Assembly: GCA_029931885.1 (NCBI GenBank) | Contig: JAOZRJ010000114.1 | Span: 1-5,454 of the forward strand | Length of the DNA stretch: 5,454 nucleotides | Direction of reading: 5' to 3' | DNA from: Candidatus Omnitrophota bacterium | GTDB taxonomy: Bacteria; Omnitrophota; Koll11; Zapsychrales; Aceulaceae | Shown: piece by piece, positions 1 to 4,321 of the stretch | Numbering within the stretch: the stretch's first letter is position 1 | Layout: each line of letters begins with the position of its first letter | Made by a program: the position numbers and the translations under genes | The notes under the pieces: model-generated | What the model saw: only the letters and a program-made list of their open reading frames with translations | What the model was told of the DNA's origin: nothing | Databases searched by the model: none

Positions 1-453
1 ACCCTGTATAGTTCTAGGATGAATTTTTTCTCCTTTTTCAGAAACATACGTGTCAGTTATTGAAAATCCGCCATATAAAAAATTAGCTGCCTGATAAACA
101 TATCCAGGTTTTCCGACCAATCCATCAGCCCAAGTAAAAAGATATTTAATGTCAGTGTTTTCTTTGAGCCATTTTACCGACAATGATAACAATTGCGATT
201 CACTATTTTTAGGCATTGCGTCGTCCATGCACATTTTCCCAATCTCGAAATAATCCTTAGTGTTTAAATCGGGAAATAACGCTTGTATTGTATGTTTAGG
301 TCGAGTTCCCCACCCAAACGTAATTACGCCGACAATCTCATTATTGTTGAAGCAGCCCAGAAAATGTTTCGTGAGTCTAGGCATTACATTAGAATAATGC
401 CTAGTGGATATAAAATCTATTGCCGTGCCTTTATAGATTGGTCTTAATTCCAT
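1..453 (-). CDS. Mom-like DNA adenine hypermodification protein, C-terminus cut by window edge
   Basis: The frame is open from ATG at 453 to the left edge (151 codons, no stop), so the C-terminus is missing. It looks like the Mom family: GNAT-fold enzymes that, in phage Mu, convert adenine in DNA to a bulky N6-modified form and so block host restriction. Visible features include an early HYS-x-x-MP motif (residues 19-25), a hydrophobic strand plus GVITFGWGTRP (42-52), FEIGKMCM (69-76), a SESQ helix start (84-87), FTWADG (106-111) and GKPGYVYQAANFLYGG (114-129). The last two resemble the conserved core of Mom-like phage proteins as I remember them. The start follows the preceding gene's stop by 17 bases, with only a weak ribosome site (AAAGA). 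It is the last gene seen in the clamp/clamp-loader transcript, which suggests early expression, when modification would be useful. The family call rests on recognised motifs without a search. Another GNAT-like acyltransferase is the main alternative. Confidence 0.8.
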   Translation of the reverse strand, partial: MELRPIYKGTAIDFISTRHYSNVMPRLTKHFLGCFNNNEIVGVITFGWGTRPKHTIQALFPDLNTKDYFEIGKMCMDDAMPKNSESQLLSLSVKWLKENTDIKYLFTWADGLVGKPGYVYQAANFLYGGFSITDTYVSEKGEKIHPRTIQG

Positions 454-470
454 ATTATCTTTATAGTGTG

Positions 471-737
471 TCAATCAGCTGATGTAAAGCTTGAACCTAC
501 GTATGTGTAATTACTATCAGTCGAATTTGTGACTGTGAATGTCGGTGACCAACCAGATGAATCATCTGTATCTTCAAAACTGATAGTTTCTGACTTCATC
601 CCTAGCCATTTCTCAGCTTGTGGAATCAGTTTGTCTATATTCTCTTCAGTTTTTCCAAAGATTTCTACATTCTCGGCCTTGATATGGACTATACGAGAGA
701 TTTGATCTTGCCAATCTTTTCTGTTGTATTCTTTCAC
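471..737 (-). CDS. unknown 88-aa protein translationally coupled to gp44, in the position of T4 gene 62
   Basis: I do not recognise this protein. The best start is GTG at 737: a Shine-Dalgarno AGGGG (746-750) sits 8 bases upstream, and the GTG overlaps the gp44 stop as GTGA. A GTG two codons earlier (743) is in frame but only 2 bases from the ribosome site. The product is 88 aa. The first half is charged and helical-looking (KEYNRKDWQDQISRIVHIKA, then a stretch with IDKLIPQAEKWLG). The second half is polar and rich in Ser, Thr, Asp, Tyr and Gly. No membrane segment or signal peptide is visible. In T4 this slot, directly after and coupled to gene 44, holds gene 62, the small clamp-loader subunit (187 aa). 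I see no resemblance to gp62, and the protein is half the length. It may be a diverged partner of gp44 or an unrelated insertion. Confidence 0.75.
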   Translation of the reverse strand: MKEYNRKDWQDQISRIVHIKAENVEIFGKTEENIDKLIPQAEKWLGMKSETISFEDTDDSSGWSPTFTVTNSTDSNYTYVGSSFTSAD

Positions 738-1684
738 AGCCACTTCCCCTTACAGACTTTCATCATGATAGTGCAACAGGCGGCCAGATTGATCTCCCTA
801 TCGATAGTAGTTCCGTCTTTGGCCGCCCATTCTCCTAATATCTCTACAACATCCGGCTTGATTTCATTTTTCAAGAATTCATCCATGTTTCCATACATAG
901 TTGAATAGAACGTCTGCGGATCTAATGCGGTCACCAACTTGCGCATGTCGTCAAACTTGAGCGATTTCATAACATCTACTAAGTTGCTGACAAGTTTATC
1001 ATCTTGATAATCGAATATACCTTCGCCGATCTTGCCATGTGCTTTACTGAATTTCTGCAATTCATTTAGGATCTTACGGAAATCGGGAAATAATTCTGTG
1101 ATGAATTGCGCAAGAACTTCCATGTCATACTCCACCCCTTCATTGTCTAGGATGAACTGACATCGCTTGAAGTATTGAACAACCAACTCTTCTTTCTCAG
1201 ACTCGTTAGCGCCAAACTGAAAATGTTGAGTTCGGGAATCGAGTGGCCCGATAATTTTCTGATATCTGTTGGTGATGAAGATAAATCGACAGTTGGTATG
1301 AACCTCTTCTATGAGTCCTTTAAGGGAGTCCATAGCCTCAGTGCTAAGTCTGTCACACTCGTCAAGGATCGCGATCTTTTTGCCGCCGAAATTCTCAATG
1401 GAATTGGTAGTTGCGAAACGAGTGACTTCAAATCTGATGTCGTTGATGGATGTATTGAAACTACAATTCATGTGCATCATTGTAGCGTCAAGTTCTTTGG
1501 TGATCGATTTTGCAGTGGCCGTCTTCCCTGTTCCATGAAGTCCCGAAAATAATAAATTAGGAACTTCACCGTCTTCCTTGACTTGCTCTAGGAACTGACG
1601 GACACCGGCTGGTACAATAAGATCATCAAAGTTTTGCGGGCGAAACTTTTCACACCAAATACTGCTCTGTCCTATGTTTTTCAT
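734..1684 (-). CDS. 44: sliding clamp loader large subunit, AAA+ ATPase (gp44-like)
   Basis: This is the ATPase subunit of the phage clamp loader. In T4, gp44 together with gp62 opens the gp45 ring and loads it onto primer-template DNA for the gp43 polymerase. The product is 316 aa, against 319 in T4. Visible AAA+ motifs are an N-terminal WCEKFRPQNFDDLI (10-23), Walker A GLHGTGKT (48-55), Walker B IAILDECD (104-111), sensor-1 FITNR (136-140) and LDSRT (148-152). The last corresponds to the SRC-type arginine-finger motif of clamp-loader subunits, with Thr in place of Cys. The remainder fits the lid and helical collar domains. The start is ATG at 1684, 17 bases after the clamp stop, with a weak AAAGA-type ribosome site, so reinitiation after the clamp gene is plausible. 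The end overlaps the next start by four bases (GTGA). All catalytic motifs are present, and the protein should be functional. Confidence 0.96.
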   Translation of the reverse strand: MKNIGQSSIWCEKFRPQNFDDLIVPAGVRQFLEQVKEDGEVPNLLFSGLHGTGKTATAKSITKELDATMMHMNCSFNTSINDIRFEVTRFATTNSIENFGGKKIAILDECDRLSTEAMDSLKGLIEEVHTNCRFIFITNRYQKIIGPLDSRTQHFQFGANESEKEELVVQYFKRCQFILDNEGVEYDMEVLAQFITELFPDFRKILNELQKFSKAHGKIGEGIFDYQDDKLVSNLVDVMKSLKFDDMRKLVTALDPQTFYSTMYGNMDEFLKNEIKPDVVEILGEWAAKDGTTIDREINLAACCTIMMKVCKGKWL

Positions 1685-1701
1685 TCGTTGTCTTTAGAAA
1701 G

Positions 1702-2400
1702 TTATTCTGAAAATTGACTTACACCGATGTAGTAATCAACATCTAAAAATTCATTACGCCACTTTGAAATTTCTTTCTCACTTATTTGAACGTGATAATC
1801 CCCATCCAGTAGGACAAACTCTTCAAGGTTCATGTATAGAACCGTTCCCTCTGGCAGATCATTCTGAATCAACAGTTCGCCTGTGATCATGAGTTCCGTT
1901 GGGTTGGTTTTATTCGCAAGTGACTTCTGTGCGGCAATAATTCGAATGCCGTCAGGTGTAGAGTCAAAATAAATCCTTTCATGCTTCAGGATGCTGGTGA
2001 CTTTCTTCAGGATTGCAATCTTTTCAGCGGGGAATTTGAATTCGAGATTGATAGGTACTTTTGAAAATTTGCGTGATACATCTTTCACGTCCGGCAACAT
2101 GTCCAGAGGCGTGGTGTTGTACGTTGCTTTAAAACTGTCATTGGTTATATAAATGACGCCATCTTCAACTTCGAGTTGGCTCCCCGATATAGATCCTATC
2201 GTGGTAAGGAATTCATCAAGATCAAAAATACCATAAGGATCGTGATCATATTCAGATTCAAACTGGTAATAAGCAAGTACAGATTTTTTCAAACCGTTAA
2301 CTACGGCGAATCTATCGGGCAGGACTATCATACTTGGATTGATAGTCGCAAAGTTCTTCAACACCTTAATCTCGGTGTCAGTATATGAGAATTGACTCAT
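1702..2400 (-). CDS. 45: DNA polymerase sliding clamp (gp45-like)
   Basis: This is the processivity clamp. In T4, gp45 forms a trimeric ring around DNA, tethers polymerase gp43, and acts as the mobile activator of late transcription. The product is 232 aa, close to T4's 228. The N-terminus TEIKVLKNFATINPSMIVL closely parallels the start of T4 gp45 (LLKNFATINSG). Two clamp-like halves follow, with the domain junction near the K-V-PINLEFKFPAEKIAILKK segment (about 116-134), and clamp-type beta strands run to the C-terminus. I chose ATG at 2400, because AGGAG (2409-2413) lies 8 bases upstream. An in-frame GTG at 2409 overlaps that ribosome site and is unlikely to be used. A strong sigma70-type promoter sits at 2438-2466. 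The gp44-like loader follows 17 bases downstream, the same order as in T4. The family call is secure from length, N-terminal motif and neighbour. Confidence 0.93.
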   Translation of the reverse strand: MSQFSYTDTEIKVLKNFATINPSMIVLPDRFAVVNGLKKSVLAYYQFESEYDHDPYGIFDLDEFLTTIGSISGSQLEVEDGVIYITNDSFKATYNTTPLDMLPDVKDVSRKFSKVPINLEFKFPAEKIAILKKVTSILKHERIYFDSTPDGIRIIAAQKSLANKTNPTELMITGELLIQNDLPEGTVLYMNLEEFVLLDGDYHVQISEKEISKWRNEFLDVDYYIGVSQFSE

Positions 2401-2408
2401 TTCGTTCA

Positions 2409-2413
2409 CTCCT
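2409..2413 (-). promoter_or_regulatory. Shine-Dalgarno site that fixes the clamp gene start
   Basis: AGGAG on the minus strand lies 8 bases before ATG 2400. It shares its last base with the in-frame GTG at 2409, so it excludes that longer start. Confidence 0.75.
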
Positions 2414-2437
2414 TTTGAATGTTTAAATTATATAATT

Positions 2438-2466
2438 AGTATATCAAAATTTTGTTAGTTTGTCAA
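2438..2466 (-). promoter_or_regulatory. near-consensus sigma70-type promoter for the clamp gene
   Basis: On the minus strand, TTGACA (2461-2466) is a perfect -35 box and TATACT (2438-2443) a five-of-six -10 box. The spacer is exactly 17 bases and AT-rich. Transcription would begin near 2431, about 30 bases before the clamp start codon. The -35 abuts the stop codon of the preceding gene (TAG at 2467-2469), so the clamp gets its own promoter in addition to any read-through. It is a candidate phage early promoter using unmodified host polymerase. I see no MotA-like middle promoter element. Confidence 0.8.
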
Positions 2467-2751
2467 CTAAACTTTTAGCATCTGCTCTATATGTGTCAAC
2501 AGTTCGGGATTTGCCAGATCTTCGTTGATATACACATTATGTATGGTCAATGTGTGCATTCGGACATTAAACTCCGCATTTATATTTATTATATTCAACT
2601 TATCCACGAAATGACCCTCTTTGACGTAACGAAATAGATCAGATATAGGTTTTTTGAAATGATTGTATATAACGGCCCTGTAATTCTTTTCTTCACAGAA
2701 AACAAATAAATCGTTTCCTTCGCAACATAATCCACACGATATAGATAACAT
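2467..2751 (-). CDS. unknown 94-aa protein upstream of the clamp gene
   Basis: I do not recognise this protein. Two adjacent ATGs (2754 and 2751) are possible starts. GAGG (2757-2760) is only 2 bases from the first and 5 from the second, so 2751 is slightly favoured. The protein begins MLSISCGLCCEGNDLFVF, with a CxxCC cluster at residues 6-10. It continues with basic/aromatic KNYRAVIYNHFKKP (about 22-35) and alternating hydrophobic strands (LNIININAEF, MHTLTIHNVYI), and ends in a short helix (LLTHIEQMLKV). It looks like a small alpha/beta soluble protein with no membrane segment. The three clustered cysteines could bind a metal or be incidental. A strong promoter at 2782-2810 drives it and the clamp promoter follows directly, so it is probably the first gene of the early replication transcript. 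Confidence 0.8.
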   Translation of the reverse strand: MLSISCGLCCEGNDLFVFCEEKNYRAVIYNHFKKPISDLFRYVKEGHFVDKLNIININAEFNVRMHTLTIHNVYINEDLANPELLTHIEQMLKV

Positions 2752-2772
2752 CATTTCCTCATTTTGTTTAAC

Positions 2773-2790
2773 TGATATATTATTATATCA
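2773..2790. repeat. 18-base inverted repeat overlapping the -10 box
   Basis: TGATATA (2773-2779) and TATATCA (2784-2790) are perfect inverted arms around a 4-base centre. The right arm covers most of the -10 box of the promoter at 2782-2810, and the left arm reaches the expected transcription start. It could be an operator for a dimeric regulator, or a by-product of AT-rich promoter sequence. Confidence 0.45.
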
Positions 2791-2810
2791 CAAGAAAGAA
2801 GTAAAGTCAA
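2782..2810 (-). promoter_or_regulatory. near-consensus sigma70-type promoter for the replication block
   Basis: On the minus strand, TTGACT (2805-2810) is a five-of-six -35 box and TATAAT (2782-2787) a perfect -10 box, separated by exactly 17 bases. Transcription would start near 2775, about 25 bases before the unknown gene at 2467-2751, and could continue into the clamp genes. The -35 box lies inside the terminator-like hairpin at 2795-2829 and the -10 inside an inverted repeat at 2773-2790, so several control signals share about 60 bases. Confidence 0.8.
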
Positions 2811-2829
2811 TAGACGACTCTACTTCTTT
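2795..2829 (-). terminator. terminator-like hairpin after the small-gene train
   Basis: The arms 2795-2808 and 2816-2829 form a 14-base-pair stem with a 7-base loop. In minus-strand RNA the single imperfect position (2804/2820) is a G-U wobble. On the plus strand it is an A/C mismatch, so the structure favours minus-strand transcripts. The stop codon of the 47-aa gene (2820-2822) lies inside the stem. The U-rich tract is imperfect (pyrimidine-rich with C interruptions), so termination may be partial, or the hairpin may instead stabilise the transcript end. Confidence 0.5.
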
Positions 2830-2963
2830 TTAGATAGCGGATTGAGGACTTCTTCCTCTTCCAATATTTCATCCACATAGTTTTTGAAGTTTTTTATTTT
2901 GTGGGACTTTTCTTTTAACAACTTAAACTTGGGGCGTTTCTCTTTTTTGAAGGTCTTTCCCAT
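2820..2963 (-). CDS. small highly charged 47-aa protein, unknown function
   Basis: This short open frame runs from ATG 2963 to TAG at 2820-2822. Its start lies 3 bases after the stop of the gene at 2967-3380, so it fits the tight packing of the train. The N-terminal half is strongly basic (GKTFKKEKRPKFKLLKEK), followed by KIKNFKNYVDEILEEEE, an acidic patch, and a final basic SKKK. The layout of a basic half, an amphipathic helix and then an acidic run suggests a nucleic-acid-binding or assembly-associated small protein, but I recognise no family. The ribosome site is weak (GUAAGAU just before ATG), so translation may depend on coupling to the upstream gene. The frame fills the only space between the train and the promoter region, which supports it being real. 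Confidence 0.65.
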   Translation of the reverse strand: MGKTFKKEKRPKFKLLKEKSHKIKNFKNYVDEILEEEEVLNPLSKKK

Positions 2964-2966
2964 ATC

Positions 2967-3380
2967 TTACAGCCCGGTATGTCTCATTGGAATGGAGTCG
3001 CCCATTGAGGTTCTTACTACAAAATTGCGATTCTTAGCTCGATTCATGGCATTGAGCATTATTTGCGTGGTGTCGTTTTGTCGCCAATATTGTGGCGATT
3101 GTCTTTTGAGTCCTGTGTGGTATGTCATCTCAGCAGTTTTATCTTTGATTTCAAAAATGTTGAAATCACCTTCAGTATAATTTGAATACTGCTCATTTTC
3201 TTCTATTACTTCTCGGTCTTTAGTCATTTTCTTTTTTCTCCTTACGGGTTTACTACCTAAACGACTTGTGCTGAGCGCCACATTGGCTACTCCTACTGCA
3301 CCTTCATCTTCGTTTGTATTTATCTTCTTACTTGCTTTTTCAAGTGTCTGTTCATACAACTTCAGGATTTTTAATTCCAT
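2967..3380 (-). CDS. unknown 137-aa protein with basic central patch
   Basis: I do not recognise this protein. It starts at ATG 3380, with AAGGA about 10 bases upstream. It overlaps the end of the previous gene by 10 bases, indicating coupled translation. The N-terminus MELKILKLYEQTLEKASKK (1-19) is an amphipathic helix containing LYE, which resembles the leader peptides of neighbouring genes. A low-complexity linker follows (20-43, rich in Asn, Glu, Ala and Ser), then a strongly basic patch KPVRRKKKMTK (44-54), an acidic stretch (55-72), and a more conserved-looking C-terminal domain with QYWRQNDTTQIMLNAMNRAK (97-116) ending in SIPMRHTGL. The modular look (leader, flexible charged linker, compact end) would suit a virion-internal or head-associated protein. 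That is inference from layout and neighbours only. Confidence 0.8.
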   Translation of the reverse strand: MELKILKLYEQTLEKASKKINTNEDEGAVGVANVALSTSRLGSKPVRRKKKMTKDREVIEENEQYSNYTEGDFNIFEIKDKTAEMTYHTGLKRQSPQYWRQNDTTQIMLNAMNRAKNRNFVVRTSMGDSIPMRHTGL

Positions 3381-3652
3381 AAATTCGCTTCCTTAACTAT
3401 TTGGTTAAAAATTCTCACGTTGGTAGACTCTATAAAAGAATCTTTAACAAATTTTATAAATCTTTTATCAATCTTAAACACATTATTGGCTATTTTCAGC
3501 AAGTTAATCGATTCCAGAAAATAATGCTCTCGGCCTGTATTGTTATATTTGCTTATGAGATTGTTGATTTTTTTGATCCCCTTGATGTCTTCGTCTAACA
3601 TGTCGGTGGATCGGTATACTTTATAAAATTTAAATATGTCAATCTGTTCCAT
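3371..3652 (-). CDS. unknown 93-aa helical, lysine-rich protein
   Basis: I do not recognise this protein. It starts at ATG 3652, overlaps the preceding gene by 14 bases and has no clear Shine-Dalgarno (only AAAG next to ATG), so coupling to the upstream gene is likely. A TATAAATA late promoter box at 3692-3699 lies about 40 bases upstream and could give it a separate late transcript. The 93 residues are rich in Ile, Asn, Lys and Phe and appear mostly helical: EDIKGIKKINNLISKYNN (about 21-38), ESINLLKIANNVFKIDKRF (about 47-65), then VKDSFIESTNVRIFNQIVKE. No transmembrane segment, signal peptide or metal site is visible. Its stop overlaps the next start by 10 bases. Confidence 0.75.
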   Translation of the reverse strand: MEQIDIFKFYKVYRSTDMLDEDIKGIKKINNLISKYNNTGREHYFLESINLLKIANNVFKIDKRFIKFVKDSFIESTNVRIFNQIVKEANLWN

Positions 3653-3911
3653 CTTTGGTTAGTTGTAGTATTATTAACTTATATTCAAAGTTATTTATAC
3701 TCACAGATTCGGCCAAATTCTCATTAAATCCAAGATGTTTGTTTATCTTGTGCTGAAATATTTGAACTATCGTGCCCCACTTTTTATCGTCGTTGCCATC
3801 GTATTTTCCATAATCCGCAATGATTTTCTTCGCCTCTTTCCAATACTTCTCCAGAGTCTTCATAGAAACGCCGTATTTGTCGGCCAATGATTTTAAGTAA
3901 GGCGCTGGCAT
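3639..3911 (-). CDS. unknown 90-aa protein with N-terminal MPAPYLKSLA helical domain
   Basis: It starts at ATG 3911, overlapping the previous gene by 19 bases, with a poor ribosome site (GGAAAA at distance), so coupled translation is likely. The first 55 residues look like one compact helical domain: MPAPYLKSLADKYGVSMKTL followed by EKYWKEAKKIIADYG, then a DDKKWGTIVQIFQHKINKHLG helix. I recall similar MP-x-PYLKSLA...V...E-x-YW-x-x-AK openings in small phage proteins and at the N-terminus of larger ones, including head or packaging contexts. I cannot assign a function. The VS-x-x-TLEKYW part superficially looks like a helix-turn-helix. The last 35 residues (NENLAESVSINNFEYKLIILQLTK...) form a hydrophobic strand-like tail. 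The late promoter box at 3692-3699 lies inside its 3' end. Confidence 0.8.
   Translation of the reverse strand: MPAPYLKSLADKYGVSMKTLEKYWKEAKKIIADYGKYDGNDDKKWGTIVQIFQHKINKHLGFNENLAESVSINNFEYKLIILQLTKDGTD
3692..3699 (-). promoter_or_regulatory. T4-type late promoter box TATAAATA (second copy)
   Basis: An exact minus-strand TATAAATA lies inside the 3' end of the gene at 3639-3911, about 40 bases upstream of the next start codon (3652). T4 late genes need only this -10-like box, recognised by gp55 sigma with gp33 and the gp45 clamp. The placement is right for the gene at 3371-3652, but the box also encodes codons of the overlapping gene, so chance is possible. Confidence 0.5.
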
Positions 3912-4078
3912 GTTTTATACTTTTTTCCAACCCAAGAGTAATCTTCAATGTTTTTAGGAAAATTTTTGCCGGTTTTGATATATTCATCATCATTTAAATC
4001 TGAAAATCCCTTGGTTGTAATTCGCAATACAACACTTTCAGATAATGTTGACTCTAATAGTTTTTTAAAGTTGTTCAT
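3893..4078 (-). CDS. 61-aa protein with MNNFK leader, possible capsid-targeted peptide
   Basis: It starts at ATG 4078 with a strong ribosome site AAGGAG (4086-4091) 7 bases upstream, and overlaps the previous gene by 14 bases. The N-terminus MNNFKKLLESTLSES is an amphipathic leader almost identical at its first six residues to that of the gene at 4651-4887 (MNNFKELLDEA). T4 internal head proteins (IPI-IPIII, Alt) begin with comparable leaders that target them to the prohead and are cut by gp21 after L/I-x-E. Here LLE and LSE (residue 14) fit that rule. The remaining roughly 47 residues (SVVLRITTKGFSDLND, then a Lys/Tyr-rich end with YSWVGKKYKT) resemble no family I know. A leader plus a small basic body would suit an injected internal protein, which is inference. 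The strong ribosome site argues for real expression. Confidence 0.75.
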   Translation of the reverse strand: MNNFKKLLESTLSESVVLRITTKGFSDLNDDEYIKTGKNFPKNIEDYSWVGKKYKTCQRLT

Positions 4079-4319
4079 TTAAAAACTCCTTGCCTTTTTT
4101 TGTGATTTTAAAATTCACGACGCCTCTTTTACTACTGGTGACGTCCGTGTAGTCCCGATCAACAAGACCCACAACGGGACAATCTTCGTTTAAATCTTCG
4201 ACACTGACAGGGACGACCTTGCGGGCATCCTGGCCAAGTCTTTCCAGAAACATCCGTTGATCAACTGTTAGTGGATCATTTATGATGACGTCAAAGATTT
4301 CCTTGGCATTTCGTTTCAT
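4065..4319 (-). CDS. unknown 84-aa protein, winged-helix-like C-terminal half
   Basis: It starts at ATG 4319, two bases after the preceding stop, with no good ribosome site, so reinitiation is likely. The N-terminal half contains KEIFDVIINDPLTVDQRMFL followed by ERLGQDAR, two helices joined by a turn. The C-terminal half reads CPVVGLVDRDY, a short loop, then VVNFKITKKGKEFLNEQL. The pattern of a hydrophobic strand, a loop, a second strand ending IT-x-KG, and a final helix is typical of winged-helix DNA-binding domains (compare the common LTEKG-x-x-L wing ending). The family call is therefore weak but specific: a small winged-helix protein, possibly regulatory or structural. Its end overlaps the next gene by 14 bases, and its last codons carry that gene's strong ribosome site. 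Confidence 0.75.
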   Translation of the reverse strand: MKRNAKEIFDVIINDPLTVDQRMFLERLGQDARKVVPVSVEDLNEDCPVVGLVDRDYTDVTSSKRGVVNFKITKKGKEFLNEQL

Positions 4320-4321
4320 GA

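Noticed and set aside
618..908. 96-aa hydrophobic plus-strand open frame
   Set aside because: It is antisense to the coupled 88-aa gene and the gp44 C-terminus. Its hydrophobicity comes from reading AT-rich antisense DNA.
1175..1552. 125-aa plus-strand open frame
   Set aside because: It lies entirely opposite the gp44-like gene, whose AAA+ motifs are intact, and no plus-strand promoter or ribosome site is evident.
2401..2409. Longer clamp start at GTG 2409
   Set aside because: The GTG overlaps the AGGAG ribosome site, while ATG 2400 is 8 bases from it.
2583..2590. AATAAATA on the minus strand
   Set aside because: It is a one-base variant inside the 94-aa gene, and the clamp already has a far better promoter at 2438-2466.
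2795..2829. The same hairpin as a plus-strand terminator
   Set aside because: The stem has a mismatch in plus-strand RNA, and there is no supported plus-strand gene to terminate.
2884..3180. 98-aa plus-strand open frame
   Set aside because: It is antisense to the 47-aa and 137-aa genes, against the uniform minus-strand organisation.
3317..3324. GATAAATA on the minus strand, a one-base variant of the late promoter
   Set aside because: It is inside the 137-aa gene, with no gene start closer than about 350 bases downstream. It encodes normal codons (KIN) there.
3784..3993. 69-aa minus-strand open frame
   Set aside because: It overlaps two better supported genes (3639-3911 and 3893-4078) in another frame, and the downstream gene already fits the overlap pattern of the train.
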